Shown: one piece after another, positions 42,142-50,683 of the stretch | Layout of the letters: every line of letters begins with the position of its first letter | Position numbering within the stretch: position 1 is the stretch's first letter | DNA from: Paenibacillus qinlingensis | GTDB taxonomy: Bacteria > Bacillota > Bacilli > Paenibacillales > NBRC-103111 | Reading direction: 5' to 3' | DNA: 64,000 bases | NCBI RefSeq assembly: GCF_013204845.1 | Contig: NZ_JABMKY010000031.1 | Location: 1 to 64,000 of the forward strand | Notes under the pieces: model-generated | Told to the model about the DNA's origin: nothing | Seen by the model: the letters and a program-made list of their open reading frames with translations, nothing else | Database searches by the model: none | Position numbers and translations under genes: made by a program

Positions 42142-42744
42142 AGAAAACACTAGAAATAAAGGTCCTGAAACCCACTGCCCACCGGAGCCAGCTACGCTTC
42201 ACTCGGCTTTCAGCCAGTACAAAGCAAACACACTAGCAGAGCTGTGGGAATGAGAAGCAAGGTCTCCATTGTCTTTGCGAAAGACGGCAAGCGCATTGAA
42301 ATCGAAGTTGAAGTGCTGGACCACATCGGCGTCGAAGACCTTGTACAGTTTTCTCTGAATGACCAAGGGATCGCCTTCGGAAAGAAATTGCCAGACGGCG
42401 AGGAATCCTTCCCGGTCAAAGACAGGGACGCTAAAAAAGGCAAGGTGTACTCTGCTCCGTTAATTTCCGAGTTGATAGAGGCTTTCAATCTTGACTTTAG
42501 CAATAAAACGACCATTTCCTTTCAGGAAGTCCTATACCTCGATAATGACGGGACTCCTGTAGCTTTCGTGCTGATCAAGCATTTGAGTCAGCCTAGAGCC
42601 GAAGCGGAGCAACACGAAGTGCAGCCGGAGGAAGAAATCTGCGACACTTCCGCTTTTCCTGAAGAAGCGGAAGTGCAAGTTGATGTCACGGAGCATCTAC
42701 AACTCGATCAGGCTCAGGATCGGGATCGGGATTTGGACGAGTAA
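42126..42744 (+). pseudogene. Unknown island gene, probable frameshift near residue 15
   Basis: ATG 42126 (after AGAGG) starts a frame with MKKTLEIKVLKPTA that stops at 42236. Near 42176 a one-base shift leads into GASYASLGFQPVQSKHTSRA and straight on into the long frame that is otherwise open only from GTG 42244/ATG 42250. That downstream part (164 residues from ATG 42250) has no good ribosome-binding site of its own, which favours one original gene of about 205 codons. The product has an alpha/beta N-terminal half (VSIVFAKDGKRIEIEVEVLD) and a very acidic tail. Family not recognised. Confidence 0.5.
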
Positions 42745-42898
42745 CACATCTGGACTGCAACTGCCGAAACCACACGGATTTAGTATGTTGCTTGTTCGCC
42801 CTTACAGCCACGCAGTTCGTTTAATTCTCAGATGCATGCAAAGAGACTAGTATTACTCAACTGTCCCCATTAAATTACCTCTAAAGGAGTGTAGTACA

Positions 42899-43669
42899 TT
42901 GCAAATCTTCCGATTACTAAATGAAAAATACTGCCATACCATTGATTTCTACCAATTGCTCGATAAGAAGAAAGCCGTTCTCAAATGTTGCGAAATAAGG
43001 TGCTACTCCGATAAGTTATCTGCCTCGAAGTTTGGAGAATTCCTTTCCGAGCTTCTGCCCAAACCTTCCCATCCCATATCTTCGGCATTTAGTACACGCG
43101 TTGGCTCGATGTTCTACTCAGCTATCTGGGATGTTGCAAATCCAGTTCAAGTGGAGGATGAACAAGCAATGCTTCCTTGGTACCATTTATTTTCGGCAGC
43201 ATGCTCTCATTCGAGTCTCCACAATACTGATTTTGAAATAATACTTCATGCGTTTGATAAAAGTGATGTGCTAATGAGAACACCGTACTTCTTGCATCCC
43301 CTCCCAATTTTCCATAACACATGGGGAGCGCAGCAAGCATCCATCACTGCTAAAGTGGATTCGTTTGAAGGCATTCTTTTACGAGACGTGCCCCGACACA
43401 TGCGGTGCATCTGGATCGATAACATGATTGAGGGGATTCGCACAAGGGAACCCCTTCCCTCTTCAATTACAGTTGAGGAAGACCATCTTGAAGCAACTTG
43501 GCACTTTAGGGAGGATACCCTCGCAAACGAAATGTTGAATAGCGTATTCTTGCATCCTGGTCAAGATTGCTCAAATGACTTTGGTTCCTACTACAATCTT
43601 TATGAAAAAGAAGAATTCCTATATGAGATAGATAAGTTGCAGTTAAAGGTAGGTGATTTGGATGACTAA
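42899..43669 (+). CDS. Island protein of unknown function, 256 aa
   Basis: TTG 42899 has AAAGGAG 10 nt upstream. Soluble, Cys/His-containing alpha/beta protein (CCEIRCYSDKL near 30; HLFSAACSHSSLHNTDFEII near 95). It overlaps the Prim-Pol gene start and so belongs to the replication operon; it could be an accessory replication protein, but there is no family evidence. Confidence 0.55.
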   Translation: MQIFRLLNEKYCHTIDFYQLLDKKKAVLKCCEIRCYSDKLSASKFGEFLSELLPKPSHPISSAFSTRVGSMFYSAIWDVANPVQVEDEQAMLPWYHLFSAACSHSSLHNTDFEIILHAFDKSDVLMRTPYFLHPLPIFHNTWGAQQASITAKVDSFEGILLRDVPRHMRCIWIDNMIEGIRTREPLPSSITVEEDHLEATWHFREDTLANEMLNSVFLHPGQDCSNDFGSYYNLYEKEEFLYEIDKLQLKVGDLDD

Positions 43670-44243
43670 CAATGGATCTGATCCCTACAGCAACGTACCT
43701 GATGCAATGAAAGCCTATGCCTCGCTAGGCTGGTCTGTCATTCCACTGTGCTCATGCGATCATAGTGGGATGAGTGAAAACCATCGAAATAACTGCTCTA
43801 AACCAGGGAAAGCACCGCTCATCAAAGACTGGACGCAAAGGTCTGTACCTTCTGACGAAATCATCGACGAATGGGTGCGGCAAAGGCCTAACTTGAACGT
43901 CGGACTTGTTCTTGGTTCCTCTTCTGGCATCGTCGCCATTGACGTTGACGGTGAATTCGGTGAGGAGTTGCTTCAGAAGTGGAGCAACGGCGATCTTCCC
44001 GAAACATGTGAATTTACGACACCAGGGGGTGGGAGGCGGCTAATGTATGCCACTTCCTTCGGCGTAAAAGCCAAGAAATACGTGGAAATCCACCCGAGCA
44101 AACCACATGAGGAATGCGCCTTGCTCGGCGATGGCCAGCAAACAGTTCTTCCCCCTTCTCGTCACACCAACGGAGGCCTTTACAAATGGAAAGGAGGACG
44201 TAGCCCTTGGGAATTAATCTACCATCCCAGCCAAAATGGATGA
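43662..44243 (+). CDS. Prim-Pol domain protein (bifunctional DNA primase/polymerase N-terminal type)
   Basis: 193 residues from ATG 43662, overlapping the previous stop. The fold is that of the Prim-Pol domain: AYASLGWSVIPL at the start, GKAPLIKDWTQ, NVGLVLGSSSGIVAIDVDGE (catalytic acidic residues about 88-93) and TTPGGGRRLMYAT. Together with the helicase gene that overlaps it by ATGA it makes a split version of the primase-helicase proteins that replicate plasmids, phages and satellites. Likely function: initiation of replication of the excised island. Confidence 0.85.
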   Translation: MTNNGSDPYSNVPDAMKAYASLGWSVIPLCSCDHSGMSENHRNNCSKPGKAPLIKDWTQRSVPSDEIIDEWVRQRPNLNVGLVLGSSSGIVAIDVDGEFGEELLQKWSNGDLPETCEFTTPGGGRRLMYATSFGVKAKKYVEIHPSKPHEECALLGDGQQTVLPPSRHTNGGLYKWKGGRSPWELIYHPSQNG

Positions 44244-46333
44244 TGAAACGAATGACACTGAGCCCAGTAATAGAATCAGTATCGACAGAAATTCAAAAAA
44301 GTATTGGAGTAGCTCCTATCCAACAAGCATCAACTTGTGTAATAGAAGCTAGTGATCCTGACTTAGTTAAGCTAACAAAAAAGTGCCAAAAAATCCGCAA
44401 TCACACTAATTGCCAACTGGTTGGTAGTGGCTGCGACGAGCAAACGTGGCATTTAATCGTGTCTATGCTCGCCCGATCGGGACATCCCGAAGCCGCTCTC
44501 ACCTTTTCCAGGCTTAGCGCCAAACACGACTCACACAGCGAGGAGCGCATCCAAAAGATAAAAGCTGAAGGGCAAAGTGCGTCCTACGGCCCAACCCGTT
44601 GCACGACCTTCGGCTGCAGTCTGGAGCAGATTGGACGCTGTCATGGAAAGGTACTGCGTAACTCGGAAAACGACGTTGTGAACAGTCCCGCAAGACTTCT
44701 GATGCCAGATCAAACAAGCGAGTCTCTGCAGGTGGCACAGAGTGCTCTCGAACTGCTGGAATCTGGGGACCACGGAGCCCACCTAGAGCCACAAGTCATG
44801 CAAGCATTTCACAGGCTGAAGAATCAGTCCCCCGCCGACTACGCTCGCCTAGAACAGCGGCTTCGCTCCGCCAAAGTGCCGATGAGGACCTTCAATCAGG
44901 CACTCAAGGAGTCCCATAACAAGTACGTCCAGACACAGTCACTCGGCGGTGCGCTTGCTGAAATGGGTTTTTACCTTGATGCGAGTGGAACGCCAAACGG
45001 CATGAACCAGAACAAATACGCCCGTTACGTGCTTAGCCAGCTTGCTCTCGGGGTAGCGGAAGGTGAGCGCTTTTACCTTTACGAAAGCGGCGTTTGGAGA
45101 GAATTGGATGACCTAGCCGTCAAGCGAAAGCTTCGAGATTTTCTCCACGATCTAGTACCCGACTTTTGGACGGAGAAACTGGAGGAACAGTACGTAGGGG
45201 CGCTTCTGCGCGAGGCCGAGTACCTGGATCAGATAGACGGACAACGCGACTACATCAACCTTCAGAACGGGATGCTCTCACTCGACAGCTTCGAACTGCT
45301 GCCGCATGATCGCCGCTACCATTCGACCATTCAAATCCGAATACCCTACACGCCTGACGCGAAATGCCCGCAGTTTTTGCAGTTCCTGAATGAAGTCTTT
45401 CTTGGCGACCAGGAGCTTGTCTGCGTCGCGCAGGAGATGTTCGGCTACTGCCTGACCGCCGAGACTAGGGCGGAAAAATGCTTCATCCTCTTCGGAGAGG
45501 GTAGCAATGGTAAAAGCGTCCTTCTTAGCGTGCTGAAGCTGCTTTGCGGTAGGGAGAACACGAGCAGCGTACCCCTTGCCGAACTGGAAAACGCGTTCGC
45601 TAGGCATGAGATCGTAGGAAAAACATTGAACCTCGCAGCGGAAAACGAGGTGGACGAAAAAGGATTGAATACGCAGTATTTCAAGGCTATCGTTTCCGGC
45701 GATCCCATTCATGTAGACGTAAAGTACGGTAAGGGCTTCATGTACGAGCCTGTCTGCAAGTTAGTCTTCGCCACGAACAGGCTGCCGTACAGCAGGGATA
45801 AGTCTCACGCATTCCCGCGCAGGCTGGTCATCTTTCCGTTCCGTGCAAAATTCAGCAGTAAGACGGCTGACAAACATCTCCGCGAAAAGCTAGAAGCGGA
45901 ACTACCCGGCATACTGAACTTCGCCTTGGAAGGCCTCAAGCGACTGAGAGATCAAAACTACGTGTTTAGCCATTCTCAGGCTGCTGAACAGATGCTGACC
46001 GAGTACCGCGCGACCATCAACCCCATGCTTTCATTTGTTAGCGACTGTATTAAGCCGACCCCAGGCGCGGGAAGGATTGGCCGGACTCGGTTGAGAGACG
46101 TGTTCCGCAGCTGGTGCAGGGAGAATGGCCACACCGGACTTGCAGAGATGACCACCAAAAAGTTTTGGGATGCTTTCCGCAAGATTCTGGACGAAGAGCG
46201 GATCGAATTCGACGAATCCAAAAGCAATGGCGTCGATGGTTTTGTTGGGATTTCCTTGAAGAAAGCCGGACCACAGAAAACAAAACAAATGGGTTCCTCC
46301 CCTTTTGAGGATGAAGATGATGACCAAGAGTGA
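44240..46333 (+). CDS. D5/P4-type superfamily 3 helicase
   Basis: 697 residues from ATG 44240, in an ATGA overlap with the Prim-Pol gene. The first ~290 residues are linker-like (cysteines at about 60-135 could bind zinc). A D5_N-type region follows (about 290-400: ALGVAEGERFYLYESGVWRE), then the SF3 helicase core with Walker A FGEGSNGKS (about 418) and the segment KLVFATNRLPYSRDKSHAFP, and a winged-helix end. SF3 helicases of this type unwind replication origins on mobile elements. No origin can be pinned down here. Confidence 0.88.
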   Translation: MMKRMTLSPVIESVSTEIQKSIGVAPIQQASTCVIEASDPDLVKLTKKCQKIRNHTNCQLVGSGCDEQTWHLIVSMLARSGHPEAALTFSRLSAKHDSHSEERIQKIKAEGQSASYGPTRCTTFGCSLEQIGRCHGKVLRNSENDVVNSPARLLMPDQTSESLQVAQSALELLESGDHGAHLEPQVMQAFHRLKNQSPADYARLEQRLRSAKVPMRTFNQALKESHNKYVQTQSLGGALAEMGFYLDASGTPNGMNQNKYARYVLSQLALGVAEGERFYLYESGVWRELDDLAVKRKLRDFLHDLVPDFWTEKLEEQYVGALLREAEYLDQIDGQRDYINLQNGMLSLDSFELLPHDRRYHSTIQIRIPYTPDAKCPQFLQFLNEVFLGDQELVCVAQEMFGYCLTAETRAEKCFILFGEGSNGKSVLLSVLKLLCGRENTSSVPLAELENAFARHEIVGKTLNLAAENEVDEKGLNTQYFKAIVSGDPIHVDVKYGKGFMYEPVCKLVFATNRLPYSRDKSHAFPRRLVIFPFRAKFSSKTADKHLREKLEAELPGILNFALEGLKRLRDQNYVFSHSQAAEQMLTEYRATINPMLSFVSDCIKPTPGAGRIGRTRLRDVFRSWCRENGHTGLAEMTTKKFWDAFRKILDEERIEFDESKSNGVDGFVGISLKKAGPQKTKQMGSSPFEDEDDDQE

Positions 46334-46787
46334 CATCCCCAACCACGCTGGGGTCAATCGCTACCCAAGCCATGCTCGGAGGGACGTGTCCCAAGTTTTT
46401 TCGCTGACAGTGGCGGAAAGTGGAGGAGGTTTCGGACCTTTCGCTAAACAGAATTTTTTGAGGAGAGGGAAAGAGAAAAAAAGGAGCTGAAAGAAAGAGT
46501 TCCCCTCGTCTCCCCCACTCTGCCCCACTCAAACAGCACAAAATTTTCGATGCCACGCCCGTCGCTCCGAGCCTCGCAACCCGAGCAAGGAGTGTGGGAC
46601 CGGTCACTCCAAAAGCGGGACTCTTAAAGTTCAAAAGGCCCCAAAGAGTTGCATAGCCTCGAAACAGGGGCAGGCCTTGCCACGGAGAACATGCGAAGGT
46701 GACAGCCGGAACGAAAACAATCTTAAAGCTTATATTATTCCTTAGAATACATAATTTTCAATAAAAATTCTAAGGAGGATTAGTCCT
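46334..46787. other. 454-bp non-coding stretch after the helicase gene
   Basis: Purine-rich left part (GAGGAGAGGGAAAGAG) is followed by a C-rich part (CCCCTCGTCTCCCCCACTC). No gene seen. CCTTAGAAT (46740-46748) can pair with ATTCTAAGG (46767-46775), the latter overlapping the AAGGAGG of the next gene, so translation of that gene may be hairpin-controlled. Position next to the helicase makes it a candidate origin region; no clear iterons. Confidence 0.35.
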
Positions 46788-47219
46788 TTGCTAACCATTT
46801 TAAATCATGTTCATATTAAACAGCTTCTTGAAAGCAGCATACTGCCCGCTGCCTCTTTACACTACATCATTACCGAATTCGAGACATTAAAAGCTATGCT
46901 TCATCATGATGATTGCATGCCATTTTCGTTTTCTCTAGATGCACACGGTTATCTATTAGTCTTGCTGGAGCCACGAGATAACTTCCACTGTCTGCCGATC
47001 GCCAACCCTAGATCGAGTCAAATTGATCTGCTAGAGTCTAATCCTGAGTACGTGGAACTTACCACTCTACCCGACGAAATTTCTATGTACCGAATCTGCT
47101 TCATGTTCGACAATGAAAGCTATCTATTCATGTACATCTTAAATGATTCCTTAGACATGAAACTGGTGCAATGGCTGGCGGAACGGGCCGGACTCTCGTC
47201 GGCGGAGGAATTACAATGA
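46788..47219 (+). CDS. Island protein of unknown function, 143 aa
   Basis: TTG 46788 has AAGGAGG 9 nt upstream, within a possible hairpin. Soluble acidic alpha/beta protein (FSLDAHGYLLVLLEPRDNFH in the middle). It ends in an ATGA overlap with the RadC-like gene, so the two are co-translated and may work together. Family not recognised. Confidence 0.6.
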   Translation: MLTILNHVHIKQLLESSILPAASLHYIITEFETLKAMLHHDDCMPFSFSLDAHGYLLVLLEPRDNFHCLPIANPRSSQIDLLESNPEYVELTTLPDEISMYRICFMFDNESYLFMYILNDSLDMKLVQWLAERAGLSSAEELQ

Positions 47220-47683
47220 GTGACCAATTAAAAAAGAATGCCGCCAAAAGAGTTGAAGTCATCTCCCTGCGTATGGTACGAGAGAAATCGTCACTACTCT
47301 ACCCGAACCGAGTGATTCGCTCACCTAAAGATGCCGCAGCCCTGTTTCAACAGTTCATCGGCGATTGCGACAGGGAATCCTTCTGCATTCTTTGCCTGAA
47401 CACTAAGAACGAGCCTACTGCCATTCATCAGGTATCAAGCGGGTCATTGAACGCCTCAATCGTCCATCCGAGGGAAACCTTTAAACTAGCGATTCTCGCT
47501 AATTCTGCCTCTATCATTGCTTGCCATAACCATCCATCCGGTCAGCCAGAGCCAAGTCCAGAGGATATACAACTGACTGAGAGGCTTCGGGATAGCGGCA
47601 GTCTGCTTGGAATTAAGCTTTTAGACCACCTGATCCTCGGTGATGTGACATTTTGTTCGATGAAGGAAAGGGGGCTGATGTAA
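47216..47683 (+). CDS. RadC-like JAB/MPN-domain protein
   Basis: 155 residues from ATG 47216. The metalloprotein motif HNHPSGQPEPSPED (about 102-115) is the JAMM signature of the RadC/YkfG group, preceded by the FCILCLNTKNEP strand. The HTH half of chromosomal RadC is missing, so this is the short, mobile-element form. Such genes are common on integrative elements and genomic islands; their biochemical role is unsettled. Confidence 0.85.
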   Translation: MSDQLKKNAAKRVEVISLRMVREKSSLLYPNRVIRSPKDAAALFQQFIGDCDRESFCILCLNTKNEPTAIHQVSSGSLNASIVHPRETFKLAILANSASIIACHNHPSGQPEPSPEDIQLTERLRDSGSLLGIKLLDHLILGDVTFCSMKERGLM

Positions 47684-47781
47684 GTGTTTCATGTGTGCAT
47701 AACAGATAAAACTCTCAGTATCGACCCAACTGTCATACAGGAATATGCGGTCCTCCTTCTATTAAATTTGGAGTTACAGTA

Positions 47782-47865
47782 TTGGAAAAAGCCATCATCG
47801 CCTTAGTTACGGCACTGGCCCAGATTGTCATCGAGACAGTTAAGCACCGACGCAAGAAAAGATAA
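47782..47865 (+). CDS. Very small membrane peptide, 27 aa
   Basis: TTG 47782 with TTGGAG 8 nt upstream; hydrophobic helix (AIIALVTALAQIVIE) and a basic end (KHRRKKR). The layout resembles small type I toxins or holin-like peptides. Followed closely by the next gene. Weak evidence. Confidence 0.35.
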   Translation: MEKAIIALVTALAQIVIETVKHRRKKR

Positions 47866-47882
47866 TTAAAGGGGGAACCAAC

Positions 47883-48059
47883 ATGCAGCCTGCACGCTAC
47901 TACACCAGTATTTCCCGAACCAAACTCAAGCAATCCTGCATCGACCCGGACACGAGCTGTTGGGAATCTATCCAGCAAATCCGCGAAACACCCGAATCGT
48001 ACTACCAGCCCGCTATCTTACTTTTAGATGCTGTAATGAAAAAGCACTCATCGAACTAA
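47883..48059 (+). CDS. Small protein, 58 aa, unknown
   Basis: ATG 47883 has GGGGG 7 nt upstream. Contains YYTSISRTKLKQSCIDPDTS and SIQQIRETPESYYQPAILLL, a helical protein-like sequence. Lies between the RadC-like gene and the recombinase genes with matching base composition. Family not recognised. Confidence 0.55.
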   Translation: MQPARYYTSISRTKLKQSCIDPDTSCWESIQQIRETPESYYQPAILLLDAVMKKHSSN

Positions 48060-48119
48060 TCAAACCCATCTTCCTCCCTCTGCAGAGGGGTAATACATCT
48101 TAAAGGAGAGAACTACACT

Positions 48120-48559
48120 ATGACCAAAAGAGCAGCCATCTATATCCGTGTTGGAAAGCAATCTCAGGTTGAAGAAGCTATCAACCAGCAAAAAGCCATC
48201 TGCGAGCAGTACGCGGAATCCGCCCAACTAAAAGTCGTGAAAATTTACAGCGACGTTTCTCATTCCACTCCTTTGGATCAAAGGCCAATGTTCCAAAAGC
48301 TCCTCTCGGATAGCAAGAAAGGGCTCTTGGATGTAATAATCGTCCAACGTGAAGACCGCATCGGACGCGATAAATTAGATGTAGCGATTCATAAGCGGCA
48401 TCTATTGAACAATGGTGTAGAACTTGTGATAGCTAAAAATTTGATGAAACATCCGCAGAAGAACATTTCCAAGAATCTTTCGATTCATTTCTCGGAACTC
48501 TCATACAGTCTTATAATCAATCGTTAAAAGAGATGAACATGAATCCTAGTCAGCAATGA
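48120..48559 (+). pseudogene. Short serine recombinase-like gene without catalytic serine, frameshifted end
   Basis: ATG 48120 has AAAGGAG upstream. The first ~120 residues follow a resolvase N-terminal domain (RAAIYIRVGKQSQ, then INQQKAICEQYAE, then VIIVQREDRIGRDK), but the catalytic Ser is Gly12 (YIRVG instead of YIRVS). Near 48477 the frame slips; a one-base shift gives ESFDSFLGTLIQSYNQSLKE to TGA 48559, a natural resolvase-like end, whereas the unshifted frame stops at 48527. There is no recombinase or zinc-ribbon domain, so it cannot integrate DNA itself. It may be an accessory or directionality partner, or a relic. Confidence 0.6.
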
Positions 48560-48633
48560 AACATTAATATCAGTTCTGTACAGAACACATCCAATGAATT
48601 AAAGCATCAACAATTGAGAGGAGAACCTAAACA

Positions 48634-50280
48634 ATGACCAACAGACGCGCAGCCGCATACGTACGCTTTTCCAGCGACAACCAACGGGATGAATCTATTG
48701 ACGCTCAAATTCGTGCCATCAAGGATTATTGCAACCGAAACGGCTACCAACTCGTCAGAACCTACGAGGATAGAGCTAAGACAGCTACTAGCGACAGAAG
48801 ACCCGGCTTCCTTGAAATGATTAAGGATTGTCAAAACGGTTTATATGACTCTATTATCGTCCATAAACTTGATCGTTTCAGCCGAGATAAATACGATAGC
48901 GCGCATTACAAAAGAATTTTAAAGAAAAACAGAATAAGGCTACTTAGTGTTATCGAGAATCTAGATGATTCGCCTGAAAGCTACATGATGGAAACAATGT
49001 TGGAGGGTATGGCCGGTTACTACTCAATGAACCTCGCACGCGAAGTAATGAAGGGGATGAAGGAAACAGCCCATCAGTGCAAGCATACTGGCGGTCTACC
49101 TCCAATAGGTTACTCAGTAGATTCGGTTTCCAAGAAATATATCATCAACGAAGACGAGAGAGGCATTGTCGAAATGGTTTTCTCGATGTTTCTCGCAGGC
49201 CATGGCTACAATCAGATCATTCGGGAACTTGCTGATCGAGGTTATAAATCTCGGTACGGGAAACCTATAAGTAAGGGTACATTAGGGACCATTCTCCGAA
49301 ATGAGAAATACACCGGAACATATATTTTCAACCTTACGGACGGAAAAGATTACGCGGGAAAACGCAACAGTAATCGACAGAAGAGTGGTGAGGATGTAAT
49401 TCGTGTGGAAGGTGGCATGCCTGAACTCATCACAAAGGAAGTTTTCCAGCAAGTGCAGGAAAAAATGAATGGTAACAAAAAGCAACCTGGCGCTTATAAG
49501 GCAAAGGAAATGTACTTGCTTAGTGGTCTGATTGTCTGCGGTGAATGCCTACAATCTGTAGGCACCCAATATGCCATGATGGGCAATACCAAATTCAGTG
49601 GTCGGAACAAACTCAAGTACGTTACCTATCGCTGCGGCAATCGTGATCGAACGAAGGAGTGCAAGAACCCCGAGCTCCGCCGTGAATACATCGAAAGTTA
49701 CGTCATTTCCGAATTACAGGAGAAGATGTTCAACGAGGAGGCTATTCCAGTGCTTGTGAAACAGCTTAACGACTACCAAAAGTCCAAAGAATCGAATGTG
49801 AAAGACGAAAAGGAGCGACTGGCTAAGAGCCTTGAGGGCATCGAGCGTCAGATTACAAACATCGTCAATGCCATCGCGAGCGGCACTTCCAACGCCACGT
49901 TGTTAGGCAAATTGGATGAGTTGGATGGGCAAAAGCTACAATTGGATCAGAAACTGCTTGAGGCCTCAGCAGTAACAGAAAAAGCAGCCATCACAGAGGA
50001 ATCTCTGCGACAACTGCTTTCTCAATTCGAGGACCACGTCGCTAAGCGAGACATTCCTGAGATCAAGAAGTTCATCGCTAGCTATGTGGAAAAGGTAATC
50101 GTCTACGAAAAGCATGTAGAAGTTATCTTTAAGGTCCCCGTTGTGGATTTGGCATATGGAGGTGAGGGGAGTCGAACCCCTGTCCGAAAATATTGCCACA
50201 CAGGCATCTACGGGTGTAGTCACAGTTTTGATGTCACCCGAGCATCGCCCCGTAACCGGCTATGCGTTGGGTCAGCCTGA
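48634..50280 (+). CDS. Large serine recombinase (island integrase)
   Basis: 548 residues in the integrated state. Resolvase catalytic domain 1-150 (AAAYVRFSSDNQ, Ser13; RFSRDKYDSAHYK), recombinase domain about 160-270 (GTILRNEKYTGTYIFN), zinc ribbon about 285-350 (LIVCGECLQS, then CGNRDRTKEC) and a coiled coil about 370-460. ATG 48634 follows GAGAGGAG. The frame crosses attR at 50160 and its last ~36 residues are antisense ssrA; joined to attL instead, it would end after 518 residues. Large serine recombinases need no host factor to integrate; excision needs a directionality factor, which I cannot identify with certainty. Confidence 0.9.
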   Translation: MTNRRAAAYVRFSSDNQRDESIDAQIRAIKDYCNRNGYQLVRTYEDRAKTATSDRRPGFLEMIKDCQNGLYDSIIVHKLDRFSRDKYDSAHYKRILKKNRIRLLSVIENLDDSPESYMMETMLEGMAGYYSMNLAREVMKGMKETAHQCKHTGGLPPIGYSVDSVSKKYIINEDERGIVEMVFSMFLAGHGYNQIIRELADRGYKSRYGKPISKGTLGTILRNEKYTGTYIFNLTDGKDYAGKRNSNRQKSGEDVIRVEGGMPELITKEVFQQVQEKMNGNKKQPGAYKAKEMYLLSGLIVCGECLQSVGTQYAMMGNTKFSGRNKLKYVTYRCGNRDRTKECKNPELRREYIESYVISELQEKMFNEEAIPVLVKQLNDYQKSKESNVKDEKERLAKSLEGIERQITNIVNAIASGTSNATLLGKLDELDGQKLQLDQKLLEASAVTEKAAITEESLRQLLSQFEDHVAKRDIPEIKKFIASYVEKVIVYEKHVEVIFKVPVVDLAYGGEGSRTPVRKYCHTGIYGCSHSFDVTRASPRNRLCVGSA

Positions 50281-50518
50281 TTGTCTTCCTACGTCCGACC
50301 CCAGGCGGAGACCAAACGTCGTATCCCACTATAGTTGAGCCCCTATCCCAGTCACATGGGCGATGCTGAGTAGAAGCACGCTAACAGGTTATTAAGCTGC
50401 TACAGCGTAGTTGTTTTGTGTTTTGCCATTTAATAGGCTTTAGCGTTTTATAGTGGACGCGGCCCCACTACCCGCAACCCGCGCTCAAACTATCCCCGTC
50501 GAATCCAAGAACACCCCC
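50157..50518 (-). ncRNA. ssrA: tmRNA (ssrA)
   Basis: Leftward. The 5' end GGGGGTG (50518-50512) pairs with CACCTCC at 50164-50158; the T-arm GGACAGGGGTTCGACTCCCC and the 5' GGATTCGAC motif are standard. The tag frame GGC AAA ACA ... TAA TAA (50428-50390) encodes GKTQNNYAVAA after the charged Ala. About 362 nt. CCA is not encoded: the bases after the discriminator A are TATG, because the island's integration site is here. It works with SmpB (encoded upstream) to rescue stalled ribosomes. Confidence 0.95.
50160..50172. other. Predicted attR in the 3' end of ssrA
   Basis: AGGTGAGGGGAGT, same as attL at 19454-19466. It covers the T-stem and acceptor-stem 3' strands of ssrA. Confidence 0.75.
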
Positions 50519-50683
50519 GGATTGCCTTCGTAACCGTCAGAGACGGTGAAGGTTAAAAGGACAAGCTGTAGAGCCAAGTTACACTTGAAATCTCTTCGTT
50601 ACAGTTACTAGTATACCATAAGTAAACGAAATATGAACACTAGGTTCATGGAAGACAAGGTGTTACCTTCCAATACACCCAAG

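Noticed and set aside
46334-46787. Replication origin with iterons
   Set aside because: Skewed base composition only; no repeated motif I could defend, so it is listed only as a non-coding stretch.
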